In this document: piece by piece, positions 51,722 through 61,921 of the stretch | Position numbering within the stretch: the stretch's first letter is position 1 | Layout: every line of letters starts with the position of its first letter | NCBI RefSeq assembly: GCF_900167255.1 | Contig: NZ_FUYB01000003.1 | Location: 124,001-188,000 of the forward strand | Source of the DNA: Thiothrix eikelboomii | Lineage (GTDB): Bacteria; Pseudomonadota; Gammaproteobacteria; Thiotrichales; Thiotrichaceae | Reading direction: 5' to 3' | DNA: 64,000 nucleotides | The notes under the pieces: model-generated | What the model was told of the DNA's origin: nothing | What the model saw: the letters and a program-made list of their open reading frames with translations, nothing else | Database searches by the model: none | Program-made: the position numbers and the translations under genes

Positions 51722-53466
51722 ACTTGCGCCTCAGCATAAGCAGCCAGCATCGTTTGATAGGCCGTGCAGGTTTTGAGTAATTCAGCATGCCTACCACAAG
51801 CAAGAACTCGTCCTTGGTCTAACACTGCAATGCAATCAGCATTTTGAATGGTTTGCAAATGATGGGCAATCAGTACAATCGTATGTTGACCTTGAAGCTG
51901 TGCCAAAGCCTCTTGAATCAAGGTTTCGCTCGCTTGATCTAAATGTGCGGTGGCTTCATCCAAAATGATTAAGGGTGCAGCTTTTAAAAATACCCGTGCT
52001 AAAGCAATGCGCTGTCTTTGCCCACCTGATAAGCCCAAGCCTGCTTCACCCATTAAGCTGGCATAACCTTGCGGTAAGCGTTCAATAAACTCATGGGCTT
52101 GCGCGGCTTGGGCAGCAGTTTTAACGGCCTCCCAACTGGCTGACTGCCCCATCCGAATATTATCCTCCACACTCATGGCAAATAATTGTGCACGCTGTGG
52201 CAACCAAGCGATTTGCTTATGCCACTCCTTGCGTGGAATCTGGTTTAAAGGCCTTGATCCCACCAGAATGTCCCCCACTTGTGGCTCAATAAATCCTAAA
52301 AGCAATTGCAGAACCGTTGACTTACCCGCACCACTAGCGCCGACTAAGGCCAAGGTTTGCTTGGCAGGGATTGTGAGGTTGAAATCGGTTAAAGCTTGAC
52401 GTCCATCGGGATAATAGAAAGTAATATCACGCAACTGAATGGTTTGCTCATTTAAACCCTCCCAAGTTGCTAGTGGTTGATTGGATGGTTGACCGACCTG
52501 CTGCAAAATCTCCTGCATACTGCCGACAACCCCGAGAGCCTGCATCCGTGCATGGTATTGCACGCCTAAATTACGCAAGGGCAGATAAAATTCAGGCGCC
52601 AGTAAAAGCACAAAAAACCCCTTGAAAAACTCCAGCTCTCCCCAAAACAAACGAAACCCTACCAATACAGCCACTACGGCAATACTCACACTGGTAAAAA
52701 ATTCGAGGGTAAAAGAGGATAAAAAGGCTACACGCAATACCGACATAGTACTTTGCCGATACTGCTCAGATACCTCTGCGATAGCTTCTGCCTCACGGCG
52801 ACTGGCATTGAAGAGTTTTAAGGTGCTTAAGCCTTGAATCACATCCAGAAAATAAGCACTCATCCGTGCCAATTGCTGCCACTGCTGTTGATTACGCTGC
52901 TCCGTACCTTTGCCAATCAACATCATAAACAAGGGGATTAGAGGAGCAGTAACGAAGAGTACCAGCGCCGACAGCCAGTCTTGAGTCAATACAACAACTA
53001 AGATCAGGAGCGGTACATACACACTCAACCGCATCGCTGGCAGATAACGCGCATAATAAGCTTCAAGCTGCTCTACTCCATCGCTCAACAGGGTAGTTAC
53101 CGCCCCACTACGCTCCTCACTCAGCCATGCAGACCCTAAGCTTTGCAGTTTGTTATATAGCAATTGGCGAATCTGGAGTTTGACTTGCAGAGCACCTTGA
53201 AATGCAGCCTGTTCGGACACCCAACCAAACCCTGCACGCAGGCAAAAAACTAACAGCAAACCCGCTAACCACGGCATTAAATCAACTAAATCAGCTTGCT
53301 CAAATAATACTGCCTGTACACTGCTGGCTAAAAGCCAAGCTTGAACAATCAGTAAACTCGCTGCTAACACCCCCGTGACTATCGCAAGCGGCGGCCAACG
53401 CCCCGCATAGCTCGCCCATGCGGTTAAAATTTGCTTATGTTCGGGCGGAGAAGTCGCTGCTGACAT
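51718..53466 (-). CDS. cydD: Glutathione/cysteine ABC exporter subunit CydD
   Basis: A 582-residue half-transporter partner of CydC. Membrane domain about residues 20-330, then an ABC ATPase with Walker A GASGAGKST, signature LSGGQRQRIALARV, Walker B LIILDEATAHLD and HTIVLIAHH. The ATG at 53466 was chosen over an upstream TTG at 53484. A hairpin followed by a U-rich tract lies just upstream, between cydX and cydD, so expression may be partly uncoupled from cydABX. Confidence 0.92.
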   Translation of the reverse strand: MSAATSPPEHKQILTAWASYAGRWPPLAIVTGVLAASLLIVQAWLLASSVQAVLFEQADLVDLMPWLAGLLLVFCLRAGFGWVSEQAAFQGALQVKLQIRQLLYNKLQSLGSAWLSEERSGAVTTLLSDGVEQLEAYYARYLPAMRLSVYVPLLILVVVLTQDWLSALVLFVTAPLIPLFMMLIGKGTEQRNQQQWQQLARMSAYFLDVIQGLSTLKLFNASRREAEAIAEVSEQYRQSTMSVLRVAFLSSFTLEFFTSVSIAVVAVLVGFRLFWGELEFFKGFFVLLLAPEFYLPLRNLGVQYHARMQALGVVGSMQEILQQVGQPSNQPLATWEGLNEQTIQLRDITFYYPDGRQALTDFNLTIPAKQTLALVGASGAGKSTVLQLLLGFIEPQVGDILVGSRPLNQIPRKEWHKQIAWLPQRAQLFAMSVEDNIRMGQSASWEAVKTAAQAAQAHEFIERLPQGYASLMGEAGLGLSGGQRQRIALARVFLKAAPLIILDEATAHLDQASETLIQEALAQLQGQHTIVLIAHHLQTIQNADCIAVLDQGRVLACGRHAELLKTCTAYQTMLAAYAEAQV

Positions 53467-53474
53467 TATTATGC

Positions 53475-53509
53475 AAAAACACAAAGGGATAGAGCATCAA
53501 CCCTATCCC
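53475..53509 (-). terminator. Terminator or attenuator between cydX and cydD
   Basis: On the minus strand GGGATAG and CTATCCC form a 7-bp stem around about 10 nt, followed by a T-rich tract (TTTGTGTTTTT). This fits an intrinsic terminator after cydABX. Partial read-through would explain how cydDC could still be co-expressed. Confidence 0.5.
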
Positions 53510-53530
53510 CGCTTGGCTTAAGTCTTAGAT

Positions 53531-53632
53531 TTACTCATCCTCATCCAGACCGTTTAGCTCTAGCCACATGACATTAATAATCCCGAAGGAACTAGCGAGT
53601 AATACGCCCAAAATCCACGCGAAATACCACAT
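53531..53632 (-). CDS. cydX: Cytochrome bd oxidase small subunit CydX
   Basis: A 33-residue single-membrane-segment peptide beginning MWYFAWILGVLLASSFGIIN and ending in acidic residues (NGLDEDE). CydX stabilises the haems of cytochrome bd-I. The N-terminus (MWYFxWILG) and the acidic end match the family well. It follows cydB by 9 bp, the usual position. An AGGAGA site precedes its ATG. Confidence 0.92.
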   Translation of the reverse strand: MWYFAWILGVLLASSFGIINVMWLELNGLDEDE

Positions 53633-53641
53633 GAAACTCTC

Positions 53642-54784
53642 CTAATAAGCAGTATGATCATTGGAACGAATAAATGCTAAGGTGATCTTGCCCCACAACA
53701 TGCGATAGCACCATAAGGTATAGATCAGAATCAGCGGGACAAAAATCAAGGCCGCCCACAGCATAATATTCAAAGTCAGATGGCTAGATGCCGAATCCCA
53801 CACGGTCAAACTATGATTGGGATTTAGACTAGAAGGCATCACAAAAGGAAATAAAGACACCCCTGCGGTCAGAATAATGCCGATAATACTCAAGGAACTA
53901 AACACAAAACTCCAACCGGCCCGCCCCGCTTTCGCCAAAGCAAATACCGTCAGTGCACCTAATAAACCTAAAGTAGGAGCAGTAATTGCTAAAGGATAAT
54001 GGGTATAATTGGTGAGCCAAGCGCCTTCAGTAGGTACGACGACTTTATTCAAAGGATTCGGCAAAGCATCGGTCGGTGGCATTTGTGTAATCATATAACC
54101 ATCCACCCCAAGCCATAGCCAAAGGCCAGCTAAAGTAAAGCTCACCATCACCCCCAAAGCCGTTAGACTGGCCATGCTTTGCGCACGTTGATAGACCTTT
54201 TCATCGGTCCGCAGCATCAGATAAGTTGCCCCCTGCATCATGAACATCAATAAGCTGACGATGCCGACCAAAATAGCAAACGGATGGAATAAGGCAAAGA
54301 ATGAGCCACGACTGGTTAAACGCATATACTCATCGAAAGCAAAGGGTACGCCCAAGAGCAAATTGCCAAAGGCCACACCAATCACCAAAGGTGGCACAAC
54401 ACCCGCGACGACCAAACCCCAATCCCAAAGATTGCGCCAAGCGGGGCTAGCCAATTTAGAGCGATAATCAAACCCTATTGGCCTGAAAAACAGCGAGAAT
54501 AAGGTCAACACCATCGCCCAATAAAAACTCGAGAAAGCTGCGCCAAAGGTGATTGGCCAAGCAGCAAAAATCGCACCAGCGGCCAGAATCAACCAAACTT
54601 GATTGCCATCCCAATGTGGGGCTATGGTATTGATCGCAACCCGCCGCTCTTCATCGGTTTTACCTACCACCCGCAGCAAAGCCCCCACCCCCATATCAAA
54701 GCCATCCGTGAGTGCAAAGCCAATAAATAAGATACCGATCAACACCCACCAAACCAATTTTAAGCTTTCATAATCCAATAACAT
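53642..54784 (-). CDS. cydB: Cytochrome bd ubiquinol oxidase subunit II CydB
   Basis: A 380-residue inner-membrane subunit with about eight or nine hydrophobic segments. Typical features: GFALTDGFDMGVGALLR near the start and APHWDGNQVWLILAAGAIFAAWP. It forms the heterodimer with CydA. It starts 11 bp downstream of cydA and is followed by cydX. Confidence 0.95.
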   Translation of the reverse strand: MLLDYESLKLVWWVLIGILFIGFALTDGFDMGVGALLRVVGKTDEERRVAINTIAPHWDGNQVWLILAAGAIFAAWPITFGAAFSSFYWAMVLTLFSLFFRPIGFDYRSKLASPAWRNLWDWGLVVAGVVPPLVIGVAFGNLLLGVPFAFDEYMRLTSRGSFFALFHPFAILVGIVSLLMFMMQGATYLMLRTDEKVYQRAQSMASLTALGVMVSFTLAGLWLWLGVDGYMITQMPPTDALPNPLNKVVVPTEGAWLTNYTHYPLAITAPTLGLLGALTVFALAKAGRAGWSFVFSSLSIIGIILTAGVSLFPFVMPSSLNPNHSLTVWDSASSHLTLNIMLWAALIFVPLILIYTLWCYRMLWGKITLAFIRSNDHTAY

Positions 54785-54795
54785 GCTGGCTCTCC

Positions 54796-56406
54796 TTAGG
54801 TGCGATCATTAAGTTTTTGCGCATAAGCATGTGCTGTATAACCACCACCACTACCTGCTTGCTTTTCAAAATGGTAACGCCCAGTGTGTAAGCTACTAGG
54901 ACCAAGACGGGCAAACTTAATCATCAAATACATTTCAATAATAAAGAAAATGGTATACAAGACGACAAAGCCGAAAATACTACCGATCAGATCCCCCGCA
55001 CTTAACGTCGAAGTGCCTAAGAAAGTCGGTAAAATCTCACCAATCGCCCAAGGTTGACGACCATACTCTGCCACAAACCAGCCTGTTTCAATCGCAATCC
55101 ACGGCAGCGGAATACTAAAAAAAGCCAGGCGCAACAACCAACGTTTATTCCAAACCGTGCGATTGGCAGTGAAATAGAAGGCCAAGGCAAATACGACTAA
55201 CATCGTAAAGCCAGCTGCAACCATAATCCGAAATGCCCAGAATAAAGGGGCAACGGGCGGCACAGTGCCTTTAGCAGCCAGCTTAATCTGCTCTTCAGTG
55301 GCATCCACCACATTGGGCGTGTATTGCTTCAACAATAAGCCATAACCTAAATCTACTTTCAGTTGCTCAAAAGCTTGCTTATCCGCTTCAGTCGCACTGC
55401 CTTGGCGCAGCTTTTGGAATAAAGCATAAGCAGTGATACCACGACGAATACGCGCCTCACCTTTGGCGACTAAATCATGAATCCCGATAACAGGCTCGCT
55501 TAAAGAGCGGGTGGCAATAATGCCAAGCGCATAGGGAATTTTTAAGGCGTAGGTATTTTCACCTTTTTCCTGATCAGGAAAGGCGATAACATTAAAACCG
55601 GCCGGGGGTGGTTCGGTATGCCATTCGGCTTCAATGACTGCGAGCTTCATTTTTTGTACCTCACCCGCTTCATAGCCACTTTCATCCCCCAGTAAAATGA
55701 CTGATAAAATCGAGGCCATACCAAAGCCTGCAGCAATTGCAAACGAGCGCTTAGCAAAGCCGAGATCACGTTTTTTCAGTAAATACCAAGCACTAATCCC
55801 AAGGACAAACATCGAGCCAGTCACATAACCTGCGGCTACCGTATGAACAAATTTAACTTGTGCGACCGGATTAAATAGCACTGCCCCAAAATCAACCATC
55901 TCCATACGCATGGTTTCATAACTGAATTCTGCACCAATCGGATTTTGCATCCAGCCATTGGCTATCAAAATCCATAGGGCTGAAAGATTCGTACCCAGTG
56001 CCATTAGCCAAGTCACCGTTAAATGCTGTACCTTGCTCAACCGATCCCAGCCAAACACAAATAAACCCACAAAAGTTGACTCAAGGAAAAAAGCCATTAA
56101 ACCCTCAATGGCTAGGGGTGCACCAAATACATCACCAACATAATGCGAGTAATAGGCCCAGTTCGTCCCGAATTGGAATTCCATCGTCAGACCGGTAGTC
56201 ACGCCTAGGGCAAAGTTAATCATGAATAACTTGCCCCAGAATTGAACCATGTCTTTATAAACCTGCTTGCCAGTCATGACATAGACTGATTCCATAATCG
56301 CCAGCAGGAAGGTCATCCCCAAGGTCAGTGGGACAAATAGAAAGTGATACAGTGCAGTTAAAGCAAACTGCAATCGTGAGAGATCCACAACTTCTTGTGA
56401 AATCAT
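54796..56406 (-). CDS. cydA: Cytochrome bd ubiquinol oxidase subunit I CydA
   Basis: A 536-residue inner-membrane subunit carrying haems b558, b595 and d; it reduces oxygen at high affinity. The haem ligand histidines are visible in [13 protein letters not shown] (about His19) and [13 protein letters not shown]. The [13 protein letters not shown] segment is present, and the long periplasmic Q-loop (between about residues 250 and 380) is of the E. coli bd-I length. A perfect FNR-type palindrome about 100 bp upstream suggests control by oxygen level. Confidence 0.96.
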   Translation of the reverse strand: MISQEVVDLSRLQFALTALYHFLFVPLTLGMTFLLAIMESVYVMTGKQVYKDMVQFWGKLFMINFALGVTTGLTMEFQFGTNWAYYSHYVGDVFGAPLAIEGLMAFFLESTFVGLFVFGWDRLSKVQHLTVTWLMALGTNLSALWILIANGWMQNPIGAEFSYETMRMEMVDFGAVLFNPVAQVKFVHTVAAGYVTGSMFVLGISAWYLLKKRDLGFAKRSFAIAAGFGMASILSVILLGDESGYEAGEVQKMKLAVIEAEWHTEPPPAGFNVIAFPDQEKGENTYALKIPYALGIIATRSLSEPVIGIHDLVAKGEARIRRGITAYALFQKLRQGSATEADKQAFEQLKVDLGYGLLLKQYTPNVVDATEEQIKLAAKGTVPPVAPLFWAFRIMVAAGFTMLVVFALAFYFTANRTVWNKRWLLRLAFFSIPLPWIAIETGWFVAEYGRQPWAIGEILPTFLGTSTLSAGDLIGSIFGFVVLYTIFFIIEMYLMIKFARLGPSSLHTGRYHFEKQAGSGGGYTAHAYAQKLNDRT

Positions 56407-56505
56407 ATGTGCTCCTAACGGCTATCCCCGAGCACGCTTAACTACGCACACTGGGAATTGATGAGTGACTTAATTGCTAAGGAGCAAAGCCGTTGTGACT
56501 ACTTT

Positions 56506-56519
56506 TTGATCTAAATCAA
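56506..56519. promoter_or_regulatory. FNR/Anr-type binding site upstream of cydA
   Basis: TTGATCTAAATCAA is a perfect match to the FNR consensus TTGAT-N4-ATCAA. It is 100 bp before the cydA start, a normal distance for activation by an oxygen-sensing FNR/CRP-family regulator. No fnr gene lies in this window. Confidence 0.75.
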
Positions 56520-56693
56520 ATAACCCACACTTCGCCTGACTCCGGCTTCCAATCTTTCGTGCTAACTTGATTTGCAGCATTGATATTATGCAAACCAAGT
56601 CAAAAAGATCAGTTACCTAATAGGTTAGTTGAGTATCTATAGAGGTATAGCTAGAAATGGATATATCTCAGGCTATTAGGGATAAAATTGTGC

Positions 56694-57518
56694 CTAACCT
56701 ACCCTTTTCTGCCCTGAGTAAACTGAAAACCCGCCCTTCCTCACCCAGCCTACCAGCGTTAACCCCGCCTCTTCTGCATGCCGTAAAGCCAAAGAAGTCG
56801 GCGCTGAGACGGCTGCAATCAATTCAATCCCCGCAAAGGCTGCTTTATAGACCAGTTCATGGCTCGCACGGCTGGTTAGCAATAAGAAGCCGTGGCGAGT
56901 ATCGACTTTAGCTTTAAATAAAGCGCCCAAAAGTTTATCTAAAGCATTATGTCGCCCGACATCTTCACGCAGTAATTGAAGATGACCCTCCAGATCCGCC
57001 CATGCGGCAGCATGGACCCCACCCGTGGTTTGGTGCAAACTTTGCCAGTCGGGTAATTGGTTTAAAGCGCGTTCTAGTGCGTGAGGTTGAAGCTGTAAAG
57101 TATGGCCGACTTTAGAGACTGGACGAATCGCTTGTTGCAGAGTTTCTTGCCCACATAAACCACAACCCGTGCGCCCTGCCATTTGCCGCCGCGAGGCCTT
57201 AAAGCCATGAAAAGCGGCGGAAGCAATCTCCAAATGCAGCTCTAAACCAAGCTCTGATACCACGACCTCCACATCATGCAGGTCTTTAGCATGGCTGATC
57301 AGCCCCTCAGTCAGGCTAAAACCGAGGGCAAAATCTTCTAAATCTGCGGGTGTACCCAACATCACCGCATGGGCAATCCCGTTATAAATCAAGGCCAGTG
57401 GAACTTCCTCGGCAATACGATCCGGCTGCTCGCTCCAAGTGCCTTGTGCATAGCGCTTAGCTACCACAGCTTGTGACGTAGCGAGCAGCTCAGTGTCGAA
57501 CTCCGCAACAAGGTTCAT
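56694..57518 (-). CDS. fdhD: Formate dehydrogenase accessory sulfurtransferase FdhD (FdsC)
   Basis: A 274-residue cytoplasmic protein that delivers sulfur to the molybdenum cofactor before insertion into formate dehydrogenase. The mobile cysteine loop is TGCGLCGQE. Other family segments: EEVPLALIYNGIAHAVMLGTP, LALGFSLTEG-type sequence near DLEDFALGF, and LLREDVGRHNALDKLLG. The ATG at 57518 overlaps the fdsA stop by 4 bp. It is the last gene of the fds unit. Confidence 0.94.
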   Translation of the reverse strand: MNLVAEFDTELLATSQAVVAKRYAQGTWSEQPDRIAEEVPLALIYNGIAHAVMLGTPADLEDFALGFSLTEGLISHAKDLHDVEVVVSELGLELHLEIASAAFHGFKASRRQMAGRTGCGLCGQETLQQAIRPVSKVGHTLQLQPHALERALNQLPDWQSLHQTTGGVHAAAWADLEGHLQLLREDVGRHNALDKLLGALFKAKVDTRHGFLLLTSRASHELVYKAAFAGIELIAAVSAPTSLALRHAEEAGLTLVGWVRKGGFSVYSGQKRVG

Positions 57519-60361
57519 GGTAACAAAGCTTGTTGTTCCACCTCCATCTGCGCAAACTCCTGTTGCCAGACCGGAAGCTCCTCGCAACGAGCGACTTGTA
57601 CAGCGGTGACTTTATATTCAGGGCAATTCGTCGCCCAATCTGAATTATCTGTCGTGACCACATTCGCGCCCGATTCGGGGAAGTGGAAAGTGGTATAAAC
57701 CACACCCGGTTGTACTCGATTGGAGATTTCTACACGCATCCGGGTTTCGCCTGCTCGACTGGAAATCAGCACCCAATCACCGTCATTAATGCCGCGATCT
57801 TCCGCATCCTGCAGGTGGATTTCAAGCTTATCTTCCGCATGCCACACCACATTTTTTGTGCGGCGGGTTTGTGCGCCCACATTGTATTGGCTCAAAATCC
57901 GGCCTGTGGTCAAAATCAAGGGGAAACGCTGAGTAATCTTCTCGGTAGTGGGCACATATTCAGTGAGAATGAAATTCCCCAAACCGCGTGTGAAGGTTTC
58001 GGTATGCATAATTTTATAACCTTCAGGATGCTCATCATTGCAAGGCCATTGTAGGCTGCCGAATTGATCGAGCTTCTCATAACTGACCCCTTTGAAGCTT
58101 GGCGTCAGTGCGGCGATTTCTGCCATAATTTCCGATGGATGCTGATAATTCATCGGCACGCCTAAAGCATTCGAAAGTAAGATCGTACCTTCCCAATCGG
58201 CTTTACCGCCTAAGGGTTCCATCACTTTTCGAATCCGTGAAATACGCCGCTCCGCATTGGTAAACGTGCCGTCTTTTTCCAAAAAGGAAGCCCCCGGCAA
58301 AAATACATGCGCGTATTTAGCGGTTTCATTAAAGAAAATATCTTGAATCACCAAGCATTCCAGATTTTCGAGCGCTGCTTGAATATGTTGGGTATTCGGG
58401 TCAGATTGGGCAATATCCTCACCTTGGATATACATGCCTTTGAAACTGCCCGCCACGGCCGCATTCATCATATTCGGGATACGATAACCGGGTTCGGGGT
58501 CTAGTTCTGTTTGCCAATAGGCCGCAAACTCATTGCGGACTGCATCAATACTCACATGCCGATAGCCGGGTAACTCATGCGGGAAAGACCCCATATCACA
58601 AGAACCCTGCACATTGTTTTGCCCGCGCAAAGGATTGACTCCCACCCCTGCACGTCCAATATTCCCCGTCAACATCGCTAAATTAGCTATCCCCATCACG
58701 GTGGTCGAACCTTGGCTATGCTCAGTCACCCCGAGGCCATAATAAATCGCCCCATTCGGTGCATTGGCATACAAACGTGCAGCACCACGAATAGCCTCAG
58801 CAGGAACACCGGTAATCTCTGCCACTGCTTCGGGGCTATTTTCAGGGCGCAGAATAAATTCCTGCCATTGTGCAAAAGCAGGCTGTTCACAGCGAGTGCG
58901 CACAAAAGCTTGATCCCATAAACCTTCGGTGACGATTACTTGTGCCAAGGCATTAATCATCGCCACATTCGTACCGGGCTTAAGCGCTAAATGATAGCTA
59001 GCCTCAATATGTGGAGTGCGGACTAGCTCAATCTCACGCGGGTCAATTACAATCAGTTTAGCGCCCTCACGCAAACGTCGCTTGAGCAGCGAACCAAACA
59101 CCGGATGCCCTTCCGTCGGATTCGCACCCATCACAATAATTACATCGGCATGCAAAACCGATTCAAAGTCTTGCGTCCCTGCTGATTCACCCAAGGTTTG
59201 CTTTAAACCATAGCCTGTCGGTGAATGGCAAACTCGTGCACAAGTATCGACGTTATTATTCCCAAACGCCGTCCGTACTAATTTTTGCACTAAATAAGTT
59301 TCCTCATTCGAGCAACGAGAGGAAGTAATTCCACCGACCGATTTACGCCCATACTGAGCTTGAATACGCTTAAACTCGCTGGCCGCATAAGTCACGGCTT
59401 CCTCCCAGCTCACTTCCTGCCATGCATCGTGAATAGATTTACGAATCATCGGCTGAGTCACTCGGTCGGGGTGGGTCGCGTAACCCCAAGCAAATCGCCC
59501 CTTCACACAAGCATGTCCCGCATTGGCTCCCCCGTTTTTATCCGGCAACATCCGCACCACTTGTTGCCCCTTCACTTCAGCCTTAAACGAACAACCGACC
59601 CCACAATAGGCACAAGTGGTCGTCACAGAGCGCTCGGCCTGCCCCAGTTGAATTAAGGTATTTTCGCTTAAAGTGGCAGTCGGGCAAGCCTGCACACAAG
59701 CCCCACAGGAGACACATTCTGAACCTAAGAAATTTTCATTCGCACCTGCCACTACTTTGGAAGCAAAACCGCGCCCACCAATAGTCAGTGCAAACGTACC
59801 CTGCACTTCTTCACAGGCACGCACACAGCGACTACAGACAATGCATTTACTGGGTTCAAAAGTGAAATAGGGATTGGATTCGTCCTTCGGCTCAGCGTGC
59901 TCGGCATCAAAATGATTCTCGCCCGCCATGCCATAGCGTACTTCACGCAAGCCGACCACACCGGCCATATCCTGCAATTCACAATTGCCATTCGCGGTAC
60001 AAGTCAAGCAATCAAGCGGGTGATCCGAGATATATAACTCCATCACACCTTTGCGGATCTCAGCAAGCTTCGGTGATTGGGTGATAATCTTCATGCCTGC
60101 TTCCACAGGAGTAGTACAGGAAGCGGGATAACCGCGTCGACCTTCGACTTGCACTAAGCACAACCGACAAGAACCAAAGCTATTCAGTTGTTCAGTCGCA
60201 CAGAGTTTGGGAATTTTAATTCCAGCTTCAGCCGCCGCACGAATAATCGTCGTTCCAGCGGCGGCGGTCAGGGTTTGTCCATCAAGCGTGAAACTGACCC
60301 GCTGGCTAGACTGACTCGCGGGTGTACCCAAATCAAGACTGGATTGGCAATGACAAGACAT
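57515..60361 (-). CDS. fdsA: NAD-dependent formate dehydrogenase alpha subunit FdsA
   Basis: A 948-residue cytoplasmic molybdenum enzyme oxidising formate to carbon dioxide. The N-terminal region resembles NuoG: a 2Fe-2S domain (CATEQLNSFGSCRLCLVQVEG), then a His/Cys cluster (LYISDHPLDCLTCTANGNCELQ) and two 4Fe-4S clusters (CIVCSRCVRACEE and CVSCGACVQACP). A further 4Fe-4S site (TTCAYCGVGCSF) precedes the molybdopterin domain. The molybdenum ligand is cysteine, not selenocysteine: DTCARVCHSPTGYGL. The C-terminal dinucleotide-binding domain includes GRILSQYNVGAQTRRT. It is preceded by FdsB and followed by FdhD. Confidence 0.94.
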   Translation of the reverse strand: MSCHCQSSLDLGTPASQSSQRVSFTLDGQTLTAAAGTTIIRAAAEAGIKIPKLCATEQLNSFGSCRLCLVQVEGRRGYPASCTTPVEAGMKIITQSPKLAEIRKGVMELYISDHPLDCLTCTANGNCELQDMAGVVGLREVRYGMAGENHFDAEHAEPKDESNPYFTFEPSKCIVCSRCVRACEEVQGTFALTIGGRGFASKVVAGANENFLGSECVSCGACVQACPTATLSENTLIQLGQAERSVTTTCAYCGVGCSFKAEVKGQQVVRMLPDKNGGANAGHACVKGRFAWGYATHPDRVTQPMIRKSIHDAWQEVSWEEAVTYAASEFKRIQAQYGRKSVGGITSSRCSNEETYLVQKLVRTAFGNNNVDTCARVCHSPTGYGLKQTLGESAGTQDFESVLHADVIIVMGANPTEGHPVFGSLLKRRLREGAKLIVIDPREIELVRTPHIEASYHLALKPGTNVAMINALAQVIVTEGLWDQAFVRTRCEQPAFAQWQEFILRPENSPEAVAEITGVPAEAIRGAARLYANAPNGAIYYGLGVTEHSQGSTTVMGIANLAMLTGNIGRAGVGVNPLRGQNNVQGSCDMGSFPHELPGYRHVSIDAVRNEFAAYWQTELDPEPGYRIPNMMNAAVAGSFKGMYIQGEDIAQSDPNTQHIQAALENLECLVIQDIFFNETAKYAHVFLPGASFLEKDGTFTNAERRISRIRKVMEPLGGKADWEGTILLSNALGVPMNYQHPSEIMAEIAALTPSFKGVSYEKLDQFGSLQWPCNDEHPEGYKIMHTETFTRGLGNFILTEYVPTTEKITQRFPLILTTGRILSQYNVGAQTRRTKNVVWHAEDKLEIHLQDAEDRGINDGDWVLISSRAGETRMRVEISNRVQPGVVYTTFHFPESGANVVTTDNSDWATNCPEYKVTAVQVARCEELPVWQQEFAQMEVEQQALLP

Positions 60362-60370
60362 AATGATTCC

Positions 60371-61921
60371 TCACACCTTAGGCGCGGCAGTCACGCCGAA
60401 ATCCGCCGGAAAATATTTCAAAGCACTTAAGACCGGAAAGGGGGTCATCCCACCCATAGCACACAGCGAACCATTAATCATGGTGTCACACAGGCTTTTC
60501 AGTAATTCGAGATTGGTGTCGCGCTCCTCACCCTTGCGAATACGCTCGATCACCTCCACCCCGCGCACTGAACCGATCCGACAGGGCGTACATTTGCCAC
60601 AGGACTCTTCCACACAAAACTCCATCGCAAACTGTGCCATTTTCGCCATATCGACAGTGTCATCGAAGGCCACAACCCCTCCATGCCCGATCATAAATTC
60701 TTGTTGAGCTAAGGCTTCATAATCGAGTGGCAAATTGAAGTACTCAGCCGGTATATAAGCCCCCAGTGGACCACCGACTTGCACAGTCCGCAGTGGCTTA
60801 CCCGATTGGCTGCCACCCCCAAATTCATAGAGCAACTCATGCAAGCTCAGGCCGAAAGCTTTCTCGACTAAGCCGCCGTGCTTAATATTGCCTGCCAATT
60901 GGAAAGCCAAAGTCCCACGTGAGCGCCCCCTGCCGTAATTGGCATAAAACGCTGCACCTTTAGCCAAGATCACTGGCACACTCGCCAGCGTCACTACATT
61001 ATTGACTACCGTGGGCTTACCGAATAAACCTTGAATGGCTGGAAGTGGCGGCTTAGCACGGACTTGTCCACGCTTACCTTCTAGGCTTTCCAGCAAAGCG
61101 GTCTCTTCCCCACAAATATAAGCTCCTGCCCCGAGGCGCACTTCTAAATCAAAGGCTTGCCCCGAATTGAGGATATTACTCCCTAAGAAACCTGCCGCTT
61201 GAGCCTGCACAATTGCGGTCTTGAGTGTGTTAAAAGCACGCGGATATTCTGAACGTAGGTAGATATAGCCTTGGTTCGCACCTACGGCTAAGCCAGCAAT
61301 CACCATGCCTTCAATTAAGCAAAACGGGTCGCCTTCCATCAGCATCCGATCTGAAAATGTACCCGAATCACCTTCGTCCGCATTACAAACAATATATTTC
61401 TGCTCACTATCAGCGGTTAAAACCGTTTGCCATTTAATCCCTGTGGGGAAAGCTGCCCCACCGCGCCCTCGCAAACCCGAGGCAGTCACTGCCGAGACAA
61501 TATCGTCTTGCGTCAGGGTCAGGGCATTACGTAAGCCTAACCAGCCACCTTGTGCCTCATAATCATTCACTGAGACCGGATCAATCACCCCCACTCGTGC
61601 AAAAGTTAACCGCTCTTGTTGCTTTAAAAATGGAATGTCTTCCGTCAAGCCGAGTTTCAGCGGGTGCTCACCGCCTTTGAAAAACTCAGCCTCCCATAAA
61701 CTTGCCAGATCACTCGGTCGCACAGGGCCATAAGCCACTCGCCCTTGAGCCGTTTCTACCTCAACTAAAGGCTCAAGCCAAAATAGCCCACGCGAGCCAT
61801 TGCGCACCAACTTCAGTTCAATCCCTGCCTGCTGTGCTTGGGTGCTTAAAGCGTGAGCTAGCTTATCCGCTCCTACCGAGACAGCCGTGGTATCGCAAGG
61901 CACATAAATGGTATAACTCAT
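60371..61921 (-). CDS. fdsB: NAD-dependent formate dehydrogenase beta subunit FdsB
   Basis: A 516-residue NuoF-like subunit that passes electrons to NAD. FMN/NADH motifs: GLRGRGGAAFPTGIKW, YICNADEGDSGTF-type (VCNADEGDSGTFSDR) and GAYICGEETALLESLEG. The 4Fe-4S site is EESCGKCTPCRIGSVRG. The first about 120 residues add a thioredoxin-like domain typical of the fused Fds/Hox type. The start overlaps the fdsG stop by 4 bp. Confidence 0.94.
   Translation of the reverse strand: MSYTIYVPCDTTAVSVGADKLAHALSTQAQQAGIELKLVRNGSRGLFWLEPLVEVETAQGRVAYGPVRPSDLASLWEAEFFKGGEHPLKLGLTEDIPFLKQQERLTFARVGVIDPVSVNDYEAQGGWLGLRNALTLTQDDIVSAVTASGLRGRGGAAFPTGIKWQTVLTADSEQKYIVCNADEGDSGTFSDRMLMEGDPFCLIEGMVIAGLAVGANQGYIYLRSEYPRAFNTLKTAIVQAQAAGFLGSNILNSGQAFDLEVRLGAGAYICGEETALLESLEGKRGQVRAKPPLPAIQGLFGKPTVVNNVVTLASVPVILAKGAAFYANYGRGRSRGTLAFQLAGNIKHGGLVEKAFGLSLHELLYEFGGGSQSGKPLRTVQVGGPLGAYIPAEYFNLPLDYEALAQQEFMIGHGGVVAFDDTVDMAKMAQFAMEFCVEESCGKCTPCRIGSVRGVEVIERIRKGEERDTNLELLKSLCDTMINGSLCAMGGMTPFPVLSALKYFPADFGVTAAPKV

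Noticed and set aside
56407-56693. A possible fdsD gene downstream of fdhD
   Set aside because: All three minus-strand frames are interrupted by stops in this stretch; only the FNR site and promoter sequence remain.
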